Of a DNA stretch of 10,591 nucleotides, positions 1 to 6,333 are shown piece by piece. The DNA is taken from assembly GCA_023425905.1 (NCBI GenBank), contig JAFABT010000033.1, positions 1 to 10,591 of the forward strand, given 5' to 3'. Position 1 is the first letter of the stretch. Every line of letters starts with the position of its first letter. The position numbers and the translations under genes were made by a program. Origin of the DNA: Actinomycetes bacterium (GTDB lineage: Bacteria; Actinomycetota; Actinomycetes; Actinomycetales; Cellulomonadaceae). The notes under the pieces are model-generated. The model worked only from the letters and a program-made list of their open reading frames with translations, was not told the origin of the DNA and ran no database searches.

Positions 1-254
1 GCCGATCGCGCTGCGGCACGCGCCGCGACGTCGCCGGCGTCCCGTCCCGCGCCGTGCGAGGCGAAGGCGGCCGCGCGGGCCTCTGCGACCGAGATCTCGC
101 CCGCTGCCCAGGCGCGTGCGGCAGCGATCGCGGCACGGGGCCGGTCGTCAGCAGGTCGGACGGACTCGAAGCGGACGAGGACGTGCTCCGCGCACTGCGC
201 AGCCCACAGCGCGAGAGTGCGGTGATCGGCGTCCGTCACGGCGGAGAGGTCCAC
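1..254 (-). CDS. Imm-5-like putative immunity protein, partial (cut by window edge)
   Basis: Only the N-terminal 84 codons are inside the window; the 3' part lies beyond base 1. The frame opens at a GTG (254-252) preceded six bases earlier by a clear Shine-Dalgarno AAGGGAG, which decides the start. The protein begins VDLSAVTDADHRTLALWAAQ and continues with AEHVL..FE, DDRPRAAIAAARAWAAGEI (residues about 39-57) and an alanine-rich helical stretch. I recognise this pattern, an LALWAA..CAEHVL helix followed by DDRPR.AI.AAR.WA.GEI, from actinobacterial proteins labelled 'putative immunity protein' (Imm-5-like domain). Members of that group are small, alanine-rich and mostly uncharacterised; the immunity role is a computational label. 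It starts 21 bases after the stop of the upstream minus-strand gene, so the two are probably co-transcribed. No toxin gene is visible nearby. Family match is from memory and moderate; the reading frame itself is secure. Confidence 0.72.
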   Translation of the reverse strand, partial: MDLSAVTDADHRTLALWAAQCAEHVLVRFESVRPADDRPRAAIAAARAWAAGEISVAEARAAAFASHGAGRDAGDVAARAAARS

Positions 255-275
255 CGGGTGCTCCCTTCGGACCGG

Positions 276-1214
276 TCACGGGTCGACGACCACGCTAGAC
301 CTCCGTGGGCGGTCCAGCACCCCGGGTGCGGCGTCCCCCAGGGCGACGCGACACACCGTGAGCAGACGCGCGCGCAACGGTGCGGAACGCTCCGCGAACG
401 CGCGCTGCCGCGCGACGTACTCCGCCTTGCCCTCCGGCGTCTCGACCGCGACGGGCGGCAGCCCATAGGCGCTCACGTCGTAGGGGGAGGCCTGCATGTC
501 GAGGTGGCGGATGTCGCGCGCAAGCTCGAAGCAGTCGAGCGCGAGGTCGCCCGGTACGAGCGGGCCGAGCTTCGTCGCGACCTTCGTGAGGTCCATGTTC
601 GCGTGCAGGCAACCGGGCTGCTCGAGGTCGACCTGGCTCGCGCGGGTCGGCTGCAGACGGTTGCGGCCCACCGCCTCGGGCGTGAAGAAGCGGAAGGCGT
701 CGAAGTGCGAGCATCGGATCTGATGGGCCTCGACGACGGCGTCCGTGCCCGCCGCCCCGAGGCGCAGGGGCAGTGCGTGCCGACGCGCGTCGTCGCCGGC
801 CCGATAGACCATCGCCCACTCGTGCATCCCGAAGCAGCCCGTGCTCGGTGCCCGTGACGCCGTCGCGGCGAGCAACGAGGCGAGATGGCGGACGCCGTCT
901 CCGCGATCGGCGACGTACTGCTCGACGTCGACCCCGACGCGCATCGACCCGGAACCCGTGACCGCGGAGCGGTACCAGCGCCACGACGCGTGCTCGGCGA
1001 CCTCCTCGACGGTGCCCTCGAGCGCGACTGCCACGCCGGGGTGCCACCGGCGCAGGTGGCCCGGACGGGTGCCGTAGTACTCGTAGAGGAAGTCGTCGAC
1101 CGCATGCCGCTCACCCCGCGCGCGGCGCTCGCGGTGCTCACCCGTGAGGGCGTCGGCCCGGGCCGTGTGCGCCTGGGCGCGCGGCAGCCACTCGGCGGGG
1201 GTCAGGACCGACAT
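276..1214 (-). CDS. Protein of the actinobacterial '3-methyladenine DNA glycosylase' family
   Basis: A 312-aa protein from the ATG at 1214. Two in-frame GTG codons lie just upstream at 1217 and 1223. A -10-like TAGCCT (1229-1224) sits six bases before GTG 1217, so that codon or the ATG is the likely start. Signature blocks, in order, are DFLYEYYGTRPGHLRRWHPG (41-60), CFGMHEWAMVYR (127-138), RLGAAGTDAVVE (151-162), CSHFDAFRFFTPEAV (168-182) and EQPGCLHANMDLTK (198-211). These match a protein family widespread in actinobacteria that databases usually call 3-methyladenine DNA glycosylase. I see no helix-hairpin-helix or other recognisable glycosylase signature, so the enzymatic name should be treated as inherited rather than shown. 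A homologue in mycobacteria lies near gltX too, to my recollection, so it belongs to this neighbourhood. No signal peptide or membrane segment; presumably cytoplasmic. Confidence 0.75.
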   Translation of the reverse strand: MSVLTPAEWLPRAQAHTARADALTGEHRERRARGERHAVDDFLYEYYGTRPGHLRRWHPGVAVALEGTVEEVAEHASWRWYRSAVTGSGSMRVGVDVEQYVADRGDGVRHLASLLAATASRAPSTGCFGMHEWAMVYRAGDDARRHALPLRLGAAGTDAVVEAHQIRCSHFDAFRFFTPEAVGRNRLQPTRASQVDLEQPGCLHANMDLTKVATKLGPLVPGDLALDCFELARDIRHLDMQASPYDVSAYGLPPVAVETPEGKAEYVARQRAFAERSAPLRARLLTVCRVALGDAAPGVLDRPRRSSVVVDP

Positions 1215-1236
1215 CACCCTCACAGGCTACGGCGGG

Positions 1237-1242
1237 CATGAT
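1237..1242 (+). promoter_or_regulatory. Possible -10 element for the aldo/keto reductase gene
   Basis: CATGAT has the A2 and T6 of the TAnnnT -10 pattern and lies exactly six bases before the ATG at 1249. This would place the transcript start at or near the start codon (leaderless mRNA). No convincing -35 is visible and the hexamer lacks T1, so support is weak on its own. It gains weight only because the same spacing recurs at other genes here. Confidence 0.3.
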
Positions 1243-1248
1243 GGCCCC

Positions 1249-2238
1249 ATGACGTCCGCCCTGCCCACCCGTCCGCTCGGGACGAGCGGGCTCCAGGTGT
1301 CCGTGCTCGGTCTCGGCTGCAACAACCTTGGTCGCCGGGCAGGGCCGTCGGCGTCGTTCGAGGGATCGCTCGCCGTCGTCGACGCCGCGCTCGAGGCCGG
1401 GGTGACGTTCTTCGACGTCGCCGACGTCTATGGCGCGGTGCCTGGCCGGTCGGAGGAGCACCTCGGCAAGGCGCTCGGCGACCGTCGCGACGACGTCGTC
1501 CTCGCGACGAAGTTCGGGATGGACATGCGTGACGCGGCCCTGGCCGAGCTGGGTCCCCGCGCAGGAGCGCGCTATCTCACACATGCGCTCGAGGCGTCCC
1601 TCCGACGGCTGGGCACCGACCGGGTGGACTTGTTCCAGCTCCACACCCCGAGCGACGTCGTGCCGTTCGAGGAGACGCTCGAGGCGCTCGACGGGCTCGT
1701 CCGCGCGGGAAAGGTCCGCGCGGTCGGCCATTCGAACCTCGCGGGCTGGCAGTTCGGCGCCGCCGAGCTCGCGGCGGCCGGGCGCGGAGGCTCGCTGCGG
1801 TTCGTCTCCGCGCAGAACCACTACAACCTTCTCGACCGCAGGGCGGAGCTCGAGGTGCTCCCCGCCGCGCGGGCGTTCGGTCTCGGTGTGCTGCCCTACT
1901 TCCCGCTCGCGAACGGACTGCTCACCGGCAAGTATGCGGGTGGTGCGCGGCCGGACGGCTCGAGGCTCGTCCACTCCAAGCCGCATCTGCTCGAGGACGC
2001 GCCGTGGGAGACGCTCGACGCGCTCGACGCCTTCGCCCGGGAGCGAGGTGTCGAGCTCCTCGACGTCGCGATCGGGTGGTTGCTCGCGCAGCGGCCGGTG
2101 GCGTCCGTCATCGCCGGGGCGACGACACCCGAGCAGGTGCGTCGCAACGCCCGCGCAGTGACATGGGTCCCGACCGCGGCGGACCTCGCGGCGATCGACG
2201 AGATCGTGCCGCCGCCCGCGAAGATCGCCCTGTTCTGA
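1249..2238 (+). CDS. Aldo/keto reductase
   Basis: A 329-aa NADPH-dependent aldo/keto reductase of the (beta/alpha)8 superfamily. The ATG at 1249 is chosen because the protein then begins MTSALPTRPLGTSGLQVSVL, the normal start for this family; the longer frame to 1144 would overlap the divergent gene. The catalytic tetrad is complete: D56 and Y61 in FFDVADVYG, K88 in LATKFG, and H132 in DLFQLH. The cofactor-binding segment SVIAGATTPEQVRRN (about 287-301) is near the C-terminus, where NADP-specific members carry it. SAQNHYNLLDR (187-197) and YFPLANGLLTGKY (217-229) are also family-typical. Such enzymes reduce aldehydes and ketones in the cytoplasm; the physiological substrate cannot be read from the sequence. 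The gene is divergent from the glycosylase-family gene with only 34 bases between starts. No ribosome binding site is evident, so a leaderless mRNA is possible. Confidence 0.9.
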   Translation: MTSALPTRPLGTSGLQVSVLGLGCNNLGRRAGPSASFEGSLAVVDAALEAGVTFFDVADVYGAVPGRSEEHLGKALGDRRDDVVLATKFGMDMRDAALAELGPRAGARYLTHALEASLRRLGTDRVDLFQLHTPSDVVPFEETLEALDGLVRAGKVRAVGHSNLAGWQFGAAELAAAGRGGSLRFVSAQNHYNLLDRRAELEVLPAARAFGLGVLPYFPLANGLLTGKYAGGARPDGSRLVHSKPHLLEDAPWETLDALDAFARERGVELLDVAIGWLLAQRPVASVIAGATTPEQVRRNARAVTWVPTAADLAAIDEIVPPPAKIALF

Positions 2239-2260
2239 CGAACTCGCCTCAATCTGGACG

Positions 2261-2281
2261 TTCGAGTCTCGCCATCTGAGA
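2261..2281. promoter_or_regulatory. Copy 1 of a 21-nt shared operator-like element
   Basis: TTCG-A-GTCTCG-C-CA-T-CTGAGA lies 22 bases after the aldo/keto reductase stop and 52 bases before the methyltransferase start. It agrees at 18 of 21 positions with the element at 8360-8380 in the ndgR-leuC gap. Its core is the dyad TCTC-N7-GAGA, as expected for a dimeric regulator. The right end is 16 bases upstream of the candidate -35 of the methyltransferase promoter, a position suited to activation. Binding by NdgR is inference. Confidence 0.55.
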
Positions 2282-2297
2282 GTTGCCGCGCCGCCGC

Positions 2298-2327
2298 GTG
2301 CCAGGAACGGGTGGCCCCACCTAGTGT
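2298..2327 (+). promoter_or_regulatory. Candidate promoter of the methyltransferase gene
   Basis: GTGCCA (2298-2303; four of six matches to TTGACA) is followed after 18 bases by TAGTGT (2322-2327), a TAnnnT -10. The -10 ends six bases before the GTG start at 2334, so transcription would begin at the start codon. No Shine-Dalgarno sequence precedes the gene, in agreement with a leaderless mRNA. Confidence 0.5.
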
Positions 2328-2333
2328 CGGGGT

Positions 2334-3143
2334 GTGAACACCGACATCTACACGCACGGCCACCACGAGTCGGTCCTGCGTTCGCACCGCTGGCGCACCG
2401 CGGAGAACTCGGCCGGGTACCTCCTGCCGCAGATCGAGGCCGGCCAGTCGCTCCTCGATGTCGGGTGCGGTCCGGGCAACCTCACGATCGACCTCGCGAA
2501 CCGGGTGGCACCGGGCAAGGTCGTCGGTGTCGACCTCTCCGAGGTCGTGCTCGAGGACGCCCGTCGCGACGCCGCTGCGGCGCAGGTGACGAACGTCGAG
2601 TTCCAGGTCGCTGACGCGTACGAGCTGCCCTTCGAGGACGACTCCTTCGACGTCGTCCACGCGCACCAGGTCCTCCAGCACCTCTCCGACCCGATCCGCG
2701 CGCTGCGTGAGATGCGCCGGGTCGCCAAGCCGGGCGGGGTCGTCGCCGTGCGCGACGCCGACTACGCGGGCATGACGTGGTACCCGCCGATCCCCGGCCT
2801 CGACGACTGGCGTGCGCTCTACCACGAGGTCACCGAGGCGGACGGCAACGACGCTGACGCCGGGCGCAAGCTGCTCAGCTGGGTTCGCGAGGCTGGCTTC
2901 GACCCGGAGCACATCCGGCCGTCCGCGGGCGTGTGGTGCTACGCCACGCCCGAGGACCGCACGTGGTGGGGCAACCTGTGGGCGGACCGCTGCCTCCACT
3001 CGAACTTCGCGCGGCAGGCCATCGACCACGCGCTCGCGGACGACGTCGCGCTCGAGCACCTCTCGGACGCCTGGCACGAGTTCGCCGCGGCCGAGGACGG
3101 CTGGTTCACGATCATGCACGGCGAGGTCGTCGCCCGCGCCTGA
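2334..3143 (+). CDS. Class I SAM-dependent methyltransferase (Methyltransf_11/UbiE-like)
   Basis: A 269-aa cytoplasmic methyltransferase. The SAM-binding core is clear: motif I LLDVGCGPGNL (40-50), acidic ribose-binding loop VVGVDLS with D67, VADAYELPF (92-100), FDVVHAHQVLQHL (105-117) and motif III AKPGGVVAVRD (131-141). The C-terminal part (about 145-269), with WYPPIPGLDDWRALYHEV and a run rich in W and H (WCYATPEDRTWWGNLWADRC), is a substrate-facing domain that I recognise from actinobacterial 'methyltransferase domain-containing' proteins of unknown substrate. The GTG at 2334 fits the family N-terminus (MNTDIYTHGHHESVLRSHRWRT). There is no ribosome binding site but a -10 six bases upstream. 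The 95-base gap before it carries copy 1 of the 21-nt element shared with ndgR-leuC, so it may be under amino-acid control. The FAH-family gene follows 20 bases later. Confidence 0.88.
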   Translation: MNTDIYTHGHHESVLRSHRWRTAENSAGYLLPQIEAGQSLLDVGCGPGNLTIDLANRVAPGKVVGVDLSEVVLEDARRDAAAAQVTNVEFQVADAYELPFEDDSFDVVHAHQVLQHLSDPIRALREMRRVAKPGGVVAVRDADYAGMTWYPPIPGLDDWRALYHEVTEADGNDADAGRKLLSWVREAGFDPEHIRPSAGVWCYATPEDRTWWGNLWADRCLHSNFARQAIDHALADDVALEHLSDAWHEFAAAEDGWFTIMHGEVVARA

Positions 3144-3151
3144 GCGCCCGT

Positions 3152-3157
3152 TATCCT
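3152..3157 (+). promoter_or_regulatory. -10 element of the FAH-family gene
   Basis: TATCCT, a good TAnnnT -10, lies exactly six bases before the GTG start at 3164, inside the 20-base gap after the methyltransferase stop. The gene can therefore have its own leaderless transcript as well as read-through from upstream. No clear -35 is visible in the end of the upstream gene. Confidence 0.45.
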
Positions 3158-3163
3158 CGGGTC

Positions 3164-3943
3164 GTGCGCATCGCGAGATTCACGACCGGAGACGACCCCC
3201 GCTACGCCCTCGTCGACGGCGAGGCAGGGCAGGAGGAGCTCGTCGTCCTCACCGGCGACCCCATCTACACCCCGGTCCAGGCGACCGGCGAGCGCGTCCG
3301 GCTCGATGACGCGGTGCGGCTGCTCGCCCCGGTCATCCCGCGCTCGAAGGTCATCGGCGTCGGCCGGAACTACGCGGCGCACGCCGCGGAGATGGGCAAC
3401 GAGCTGCCCGTGAGCCCGCTGCTCTTCCTCAAGCCGAACACAGCGGTCGTCGGGCCGGACGACCCGATCGTCCTTCCCGACTTCACCGAGGAGGTCTCGC
3501 TCGAGGCCGAGCTCGCGGTGGTCATCGGCAAGGTGACGAAGAACGTCAGCCCCGAGCACGCGCTCGCGCAGGTCTTCGGCTACACGGTCGCGAACGACGT
3601 GACCGCGCGCGACGCGCAGCGCACGGACGACCAGTGGGCGCGCGCGAAGGGCTTCGACTCGTCGTGCCCCCTCGGGCCGTGGATCGTCACGGACCTCGAG
3701 ACCGACGGCCTTGCCGTGCGGTCGCGCGTCAACGGGGAGGCCAAGCAGGACGGCACGACGGCCGACATGATCTTCGACGTCGCCGCGCTCGTGGCATACG
3801 TCTCGGAGTGCTTCACGCTGCTGCCGGGCGACGTCATCCTCACCGGGACCCCTGCGGGCGTCGCGCTCGTCGACCACGGCGACGTCGTCGAGGTCGAGGT
3901 CGAGGGCATCGGCGTGCTGCGCAACCCCGTCGTGCGCCGCTGA
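3164..3943 (+). CDS. Fumarylacetoacetate hydrolase (FAH) family protein
   Basis: A 259-aa protein of the FAH fold, related to the 2-hydroxyhepta-2,4-diene-1,7-dioate isomerase and oxaloacetate decarboxylase (FAHD1-like) enzymes. GTG 3164 is chosen because the protein then opens MRIARFTTGDDPRYALVDGE, as in homologues; an in-frame extension would run through the upstream gene. The FAH core begins at KVIGVGRNYAAHAAEM (62-77). The divalent-metal ligands of the family are visible as E114 and E116 in SLEAELAVVIG and D145 in VANDVTARD. K162 in AKGFDSSCPLGPW and the TGTPAGV loop (227-233) complete the active site. It probably cleaves or isomerises a small beta-keto or dienoate acid with Mg or Mn; the true substrate is unknown. 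Its place immediately before gltX is conserved in actinobacteria, including mycobacteria, although no metabolic link to tRNA charging is known to me. Confidence 0.9.
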   Translation: MRIARFTTGDDPRYALVDGEAGQEELVVLTGDPIYTPVQATGERVRLDDAVRLLAPVIPRSKVIGVGRNYAAHAAEMGNELPVSPLLFLKPNTAVVGPDDPIVLPDFTEEVSLEAELAVVIGKVTKNVSPEHALAQVFGYTVANDVTARDAQRTDDQWARAKGFDSSCPLGPWIVTDLETDGLAVRSRVNGEAKQDGTTADMIFDVAALVAYVSECFTLLPGDVILTGTPAGVALVDHGDVVEVEVEGIGVLRNPVVRR

Positions 3944-3944
3944 C

Positions 3945-3989
3945 CTGCCCGCTCGACGGGTGCGCGCGCACCAGGCGACGGCCGGGCAG
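3945..3989. repeat. Nested inverted repeats between the FAH gene and gltX
   Basis: The 63-base gap holds an outer 7-bp arm pair, CTGCCCG (3945-3951) and CGGGCAG (3983-3989). Inside it is a perfect 14-nt palindrome, GGTGCGCGCGCACC (3959-3972), able to form a 5-bp stem with a 4-base loop. It starts one base after the FAH stop and ends five bases before the gltX -10. It has no T-run, so it may be a GC-rich terminator for the FAH transcript, an operator for gltX, or both. Confidence 0.45.
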
Positions 3990-3993
3990 CAAC

Positions 3994-3999
3994 TAGGCT
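3994..3999 (+). promoter_or_regulatory. -10 element of gltX
   Basis: TAGGCT matches the TAnnnT -10 pattern and lies seven bases before the GTG start of gltX (4007). There is no Shine-Dalgarno sequence in between, which suggests a leaderless mRNA. The -35 region falls within the nested inverted repeat and is not recognisable. Confidence 0.45.
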
Positions 4000-4006
4000 G
4001 GGTCGG

Positions 4007-5518
4007 GTGAGCACCGCTACCTCGAACGTCCGTGTCCGCTTCTGCCCGTCGCCAACCGGGACCCCGCACGTCGGGCTCGTGCGCACGGCGCTGTTCAACT
4101 GGGCCTACGCGCGCCACACGGGCGGCACCTTCATCTTCCGCATCGAGGACACCGACGCGGAGCGCGACTCGGAGGAGAGCTACACCCAGCTCCTCGACGC
4201 GCTCGGGTGGCTCGGGCTCGACTGGGACGAGGGCGTCGAGGTCGGCGGGCCGCACGAGCCCTACCGCCAGTCGCAGCGCATGGACGTCTTCGCCGACGTC
4301 GCCCGGCGCCTGCTCGAGGGCGGTTACGCCTACGAGGCGTTCTCGACGCCCGAGGAGGTGGAGGCCCGCCACAGGGCGGCGGGACGCGACCCCAAGCTCG
4401 GCTACGACAACTACGACCGCGACCTCACGGACGAGCAACGCGCCGCGTACCGCGCCGAGGGTCGCGAGCCCGTGCTGCGCATGCGCATGCCGGCGGAGGA
4501 CGTCGTCTTCACCGATCTCATCCGCGGCGAGCTCACCTTCAAGGCCGGGTCGGTGCCCGACTACGTCATCGTCCGTGCGAACGGTCAGCCGCTCTACACG
4601 CTCACCAACCCCGTCGACGACGCGATCACCGGGATCACGCACGTGCTGCGGGGCGAGGACCTGCTGTCCTCGACGCCGCGGCAGGTCGTCCTCTACCGCG
4701 CCCTCGTCGAGCTGGGCATCGCCAAGGACGTCCCGGCCTTCGCGCACCTGCCCTACGTCATGGGGGAGGGTAACAAGAAGCTCTCCAAGCGCGACCCGGA
4801 GTCGAACCTCTTCCTCCACCGTGAGCGCGGCTTCACCCCTGAGGGGCTGCTCAACTACCTCGCCCTGCTCGGCTGGGGCCTGAGCGCGGACCGGGACATC
4901 TTCTCGGTCGACGAGCTCGTCGCCGCCTTCGACGTCGCCGACGTCAACGCGAACCCGGCGCGCTTCGACCTCAAGAAGGCCGAGGCGATCAACGGCGCGC
5001 ACCTGCGCATGCTCGCTCCCGAGGACTTCCGCGCGCGGCTCGTGCCGTACCTGCACGCCGCGGGTCTCGTCTCCGCGAGCGACTCCGACGAGCTCACCGC
5101 GACGGAGGCCGAGCGCCTCGCCGCGGGGGCGCCGCTCGTCCAGGAGCGGATGACGCTGCTCGGCGAGGCCCCGGGGATGCTCGGGTTCCTCTTCGTCGCG
5201 GACGACGAGGTCGCCGTCGAGGACGAGGCGGTCGCCGCGCTGCGCCCTGAGGCGCCAGCGGTGCTCGCGGCTGGCGTCGGTGCGCTCGAGGCGCTCGCGG
5301 GCGAGGGCTTCACGACCGAGGCGATCGAGGCGGCCCTGCGTGCGGCCATCGTCGACGGCCTCGAGATCAAGCCGAAGTTCGCCTTCGCGCCCCTGCGCGT
5401 CGCGCTCACGGGCCGTCGGGTGTCGCCGCCGCTGTTCGAGTCGATGGAGATCCTCGGCAAGGACGCGACGCTCACCCGGCTGCGTGCGCTCGAGGCGCGC
5501 CTCGCCGCCCAGGCGTGA
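4007..5518 (+). CDS. gltX: Glutamyl-tRNA synthetase
   Basis: A 503-aa class I aminoacyl-tRNA synthetase that charges tRNA-Glu with glutamate in the cytoplasm. In bacteria that use GatCAB it also mischarges tRNA-Gln. The N-terminal Rossmann domain carries FCPSPTGTPHVGLVRTALFN (12-31); its HVGL replaces the textbook HIGH motif, as in mycobacterial GluRS, so this is not a defect. FRIEDTD, the DYDNYDRDLT-like zinc-region equivalent (GYDNYDRDL), TLTNPVDDAITGITHVLRGE and the second signature KLSKR (258-262) follow in order. The C-terminal half is the helical anticodon-binding domain, ending near residue 503 as expected for full-length GluRS. GTG 4007 gives the usual MSTATSNVRVRFCPSP start. The gene is followed with a 4-base overlap by a HAD phosphatase, and both tRNA-Gln and tRNA-Glu genes lie about 1.8-2 kb downstream. 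Confidence 0.98.
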   Translation: MSTATSNVRVRFCPSPTGTPHVGLVRTALFNWAYARHTGGTFIFRIEDTDAERDSEESYTQLLDALGWLGLDWDEGVEVGGPHEPYRQSQRMDVFADVARRLLEGGYAYEAFSTPEEVEARHRAAGRDPKLGYDNYDRDLTDEQRAAYRAEGREPVLRMRMPAEDVVFTDLIRGELTFKAGSVPDYVIVRANGQPLYTLTNPVDDAITGITHVLRGEDLLSSTPRQVVLYRALVELGIAKDVPAFAHLPYVMGEGNKKLSKRDPESNLFLHRERGFTPEGLLNYLALLGWGLSADRDIFSVDELVAAFDVADVNANPARFDLKKAEAINGAHLRMLAPEDFRARLVPYLHAAGLVSASDSDELTATEAERLAAGAPLVQERMTLLGEAPGMLGFLFVADDEVAVEDEAVAALRPEAPAVLAAGVGALEALAGEGFTTEAIEAALRAAIVDGLEIKPKFAFAPLRVALTGRRVSPPLFESMEILGKDATLTRLRALEARLAAQA

Positions 5519-6312
5519 CGACGCACGACGTGGGGGAGGCGCGGGACGGCTCGCTCGCCGTCGATGGTGTGCTCTTCGACGTCGACGACACCCTCGTCGA
5601 CACCGCCCGGGCTTTCGGTGCGGCACTCGAGGCGGCGTGCGCGTACTCGCTGCCCTCGGCGGGGCCGGACGAGCTCGCCGCGATCACCCTGCACTGGCGT
5701 GCCGACACGGGCGGTCACTACGGCCGCTACACCCGTGGGGAGCTCTCGTTCCACGAGCAGCGGCTCCTGCGCGCGAACGAGGTGCAGAAGCGCTGGGGAG
5801 GCCAGCCCCTCGACGACGCGGGCTACCTCGCGTGGTCCGGACGCTTCGACGCGGCGTTCATGGACGCGTGGGAACTGCTCGCGGACGTCCCGGACATGCT
5901 CGACGCCCTCGAGCAGGCCGGTGTGCGCCTCGGGGTGCTCACGAACGCGGCGACGGAGATGCAGACGCGCAAGCTCACCCGGGTGGGGCTCATCGCCCGG
6001 GTTCCCCTCCTCGTCGCCGTCGACACGCTCGGCGTGGGCAAGCCCGACGTCCGCGTCTTCCTCGAGGCCTGCCGTCGCCTGGGGACCGATCCGTCCAGGA
6101 CGGCCTACGTGGGCGACGAGCTCACGGTCGACGCGCTCGGGGCCGTCGCCGCGGGGCTGCGCGGGATCTGGGTAGACCGCCCGGGGTCGCGTCGGCACCT
6201 CATCGACGAGACGGACATCGTCGCGGCTCGGGCGGCGGGCGTCGAGGTCCTCGCGGGTCTGGACGGGCTTCCCGCGGCACTGGGCTTGTCCGGGGGAGTG
6301 TCGCGGCGCTGA
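5515..6312 (+). CDS. HAD superfamily hydrolase (phosphatase-like)
   Basis: A 265-aa cytoplasmic HAD hydrolase, probably a small-molecule phosphatase of the phosphoglycolate-phosphatase/haloacid-dehalogenase-like group with a helical cap. Motif I is LFDVDDTLVDT with nucleophile D22 and acid D24; motif II is T143 in GVLTNAA; motif III is K176 in GVGKPD; motif IV is YVGDELTVDALGA (198-210) with D201 and D206. All catalytic residues are present. The cap lies between about residues 30 and 125. The first 16 residues (before VDGVLFDVDD) are poorly conserved. GTG 5515 shares its last bases with the gltX TGA (GTGA overlap), pointing to translational coupling and co-transcription with gltX. The substrate is unknown. 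The stop codon lies inside a hairpin that also contains the stop of the facing methyltransferase gene. Confidence 0.9.
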   Translation: MTTHDVGEARDGSLAVDGVLFDVDDTLVDTARAFGAALEAACAYSLPSAGPDELAAITLHWRADTGGHYGRYTRGELSFHEQRLLRANEVQKRWGGQPLDDAGYLAWSGRFDAAFMDAWELLADVPDMLDALEQAGVRLGVLTNAATEMQTRKLTRVGLIARVPLLVAVDTLGVGKPDVRVFLEACRRLGTDPSRTAYVGDELTVDALGAVAAGLRGIWVDRPGSRRHLIDETDIVAARAAGVEVLAGLDGLPAALGLSGGVSRR

Positions 6313-6333
6313 GCCCGGCAGGAGGGCCTCAGC
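6308..6333. terminator. Possible bidirectional terminator between convergent genes
   Basis: GCTGAGCCC (6308-6316) pairs with GGGCCTCAGC (6324-6333) with one bulged base and a 7-base loop. The arms contain the HAD stop codon (6310-6312) on one side and the stop of the facing methyltransferase (6329-6331) on the other. There is no T-run. The position between convergent genes 16 bases apart supports a terminator role, but the stem is short. Confidence 0.4.

Noticed and set aside
54..857. A 267-codon plus-strand frame at the left end
   Set aside because: It is antisense to the glycosylase-family gene and the Imm-5-like gene, both of which have conserved blocks in the minus-strand frames.
4067..4078. 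HVGL in place of HIGH in GluRS, as a possible loss of activity
   Set aside because: The same HVGL form is normal in actinobacterial GluRS such as that of mycobacteria, and the rest of the protein is intact.
2939..5626. An 895-codon open frame on the minus strand through the methyltransferase, FAH and gltX genes
   Set aside because: It is antisense to three clearly identified genes, has a charged low-complexity composition (R, D, E, V) typical of shadow frames in GC-rich DNA, and shows no domain.
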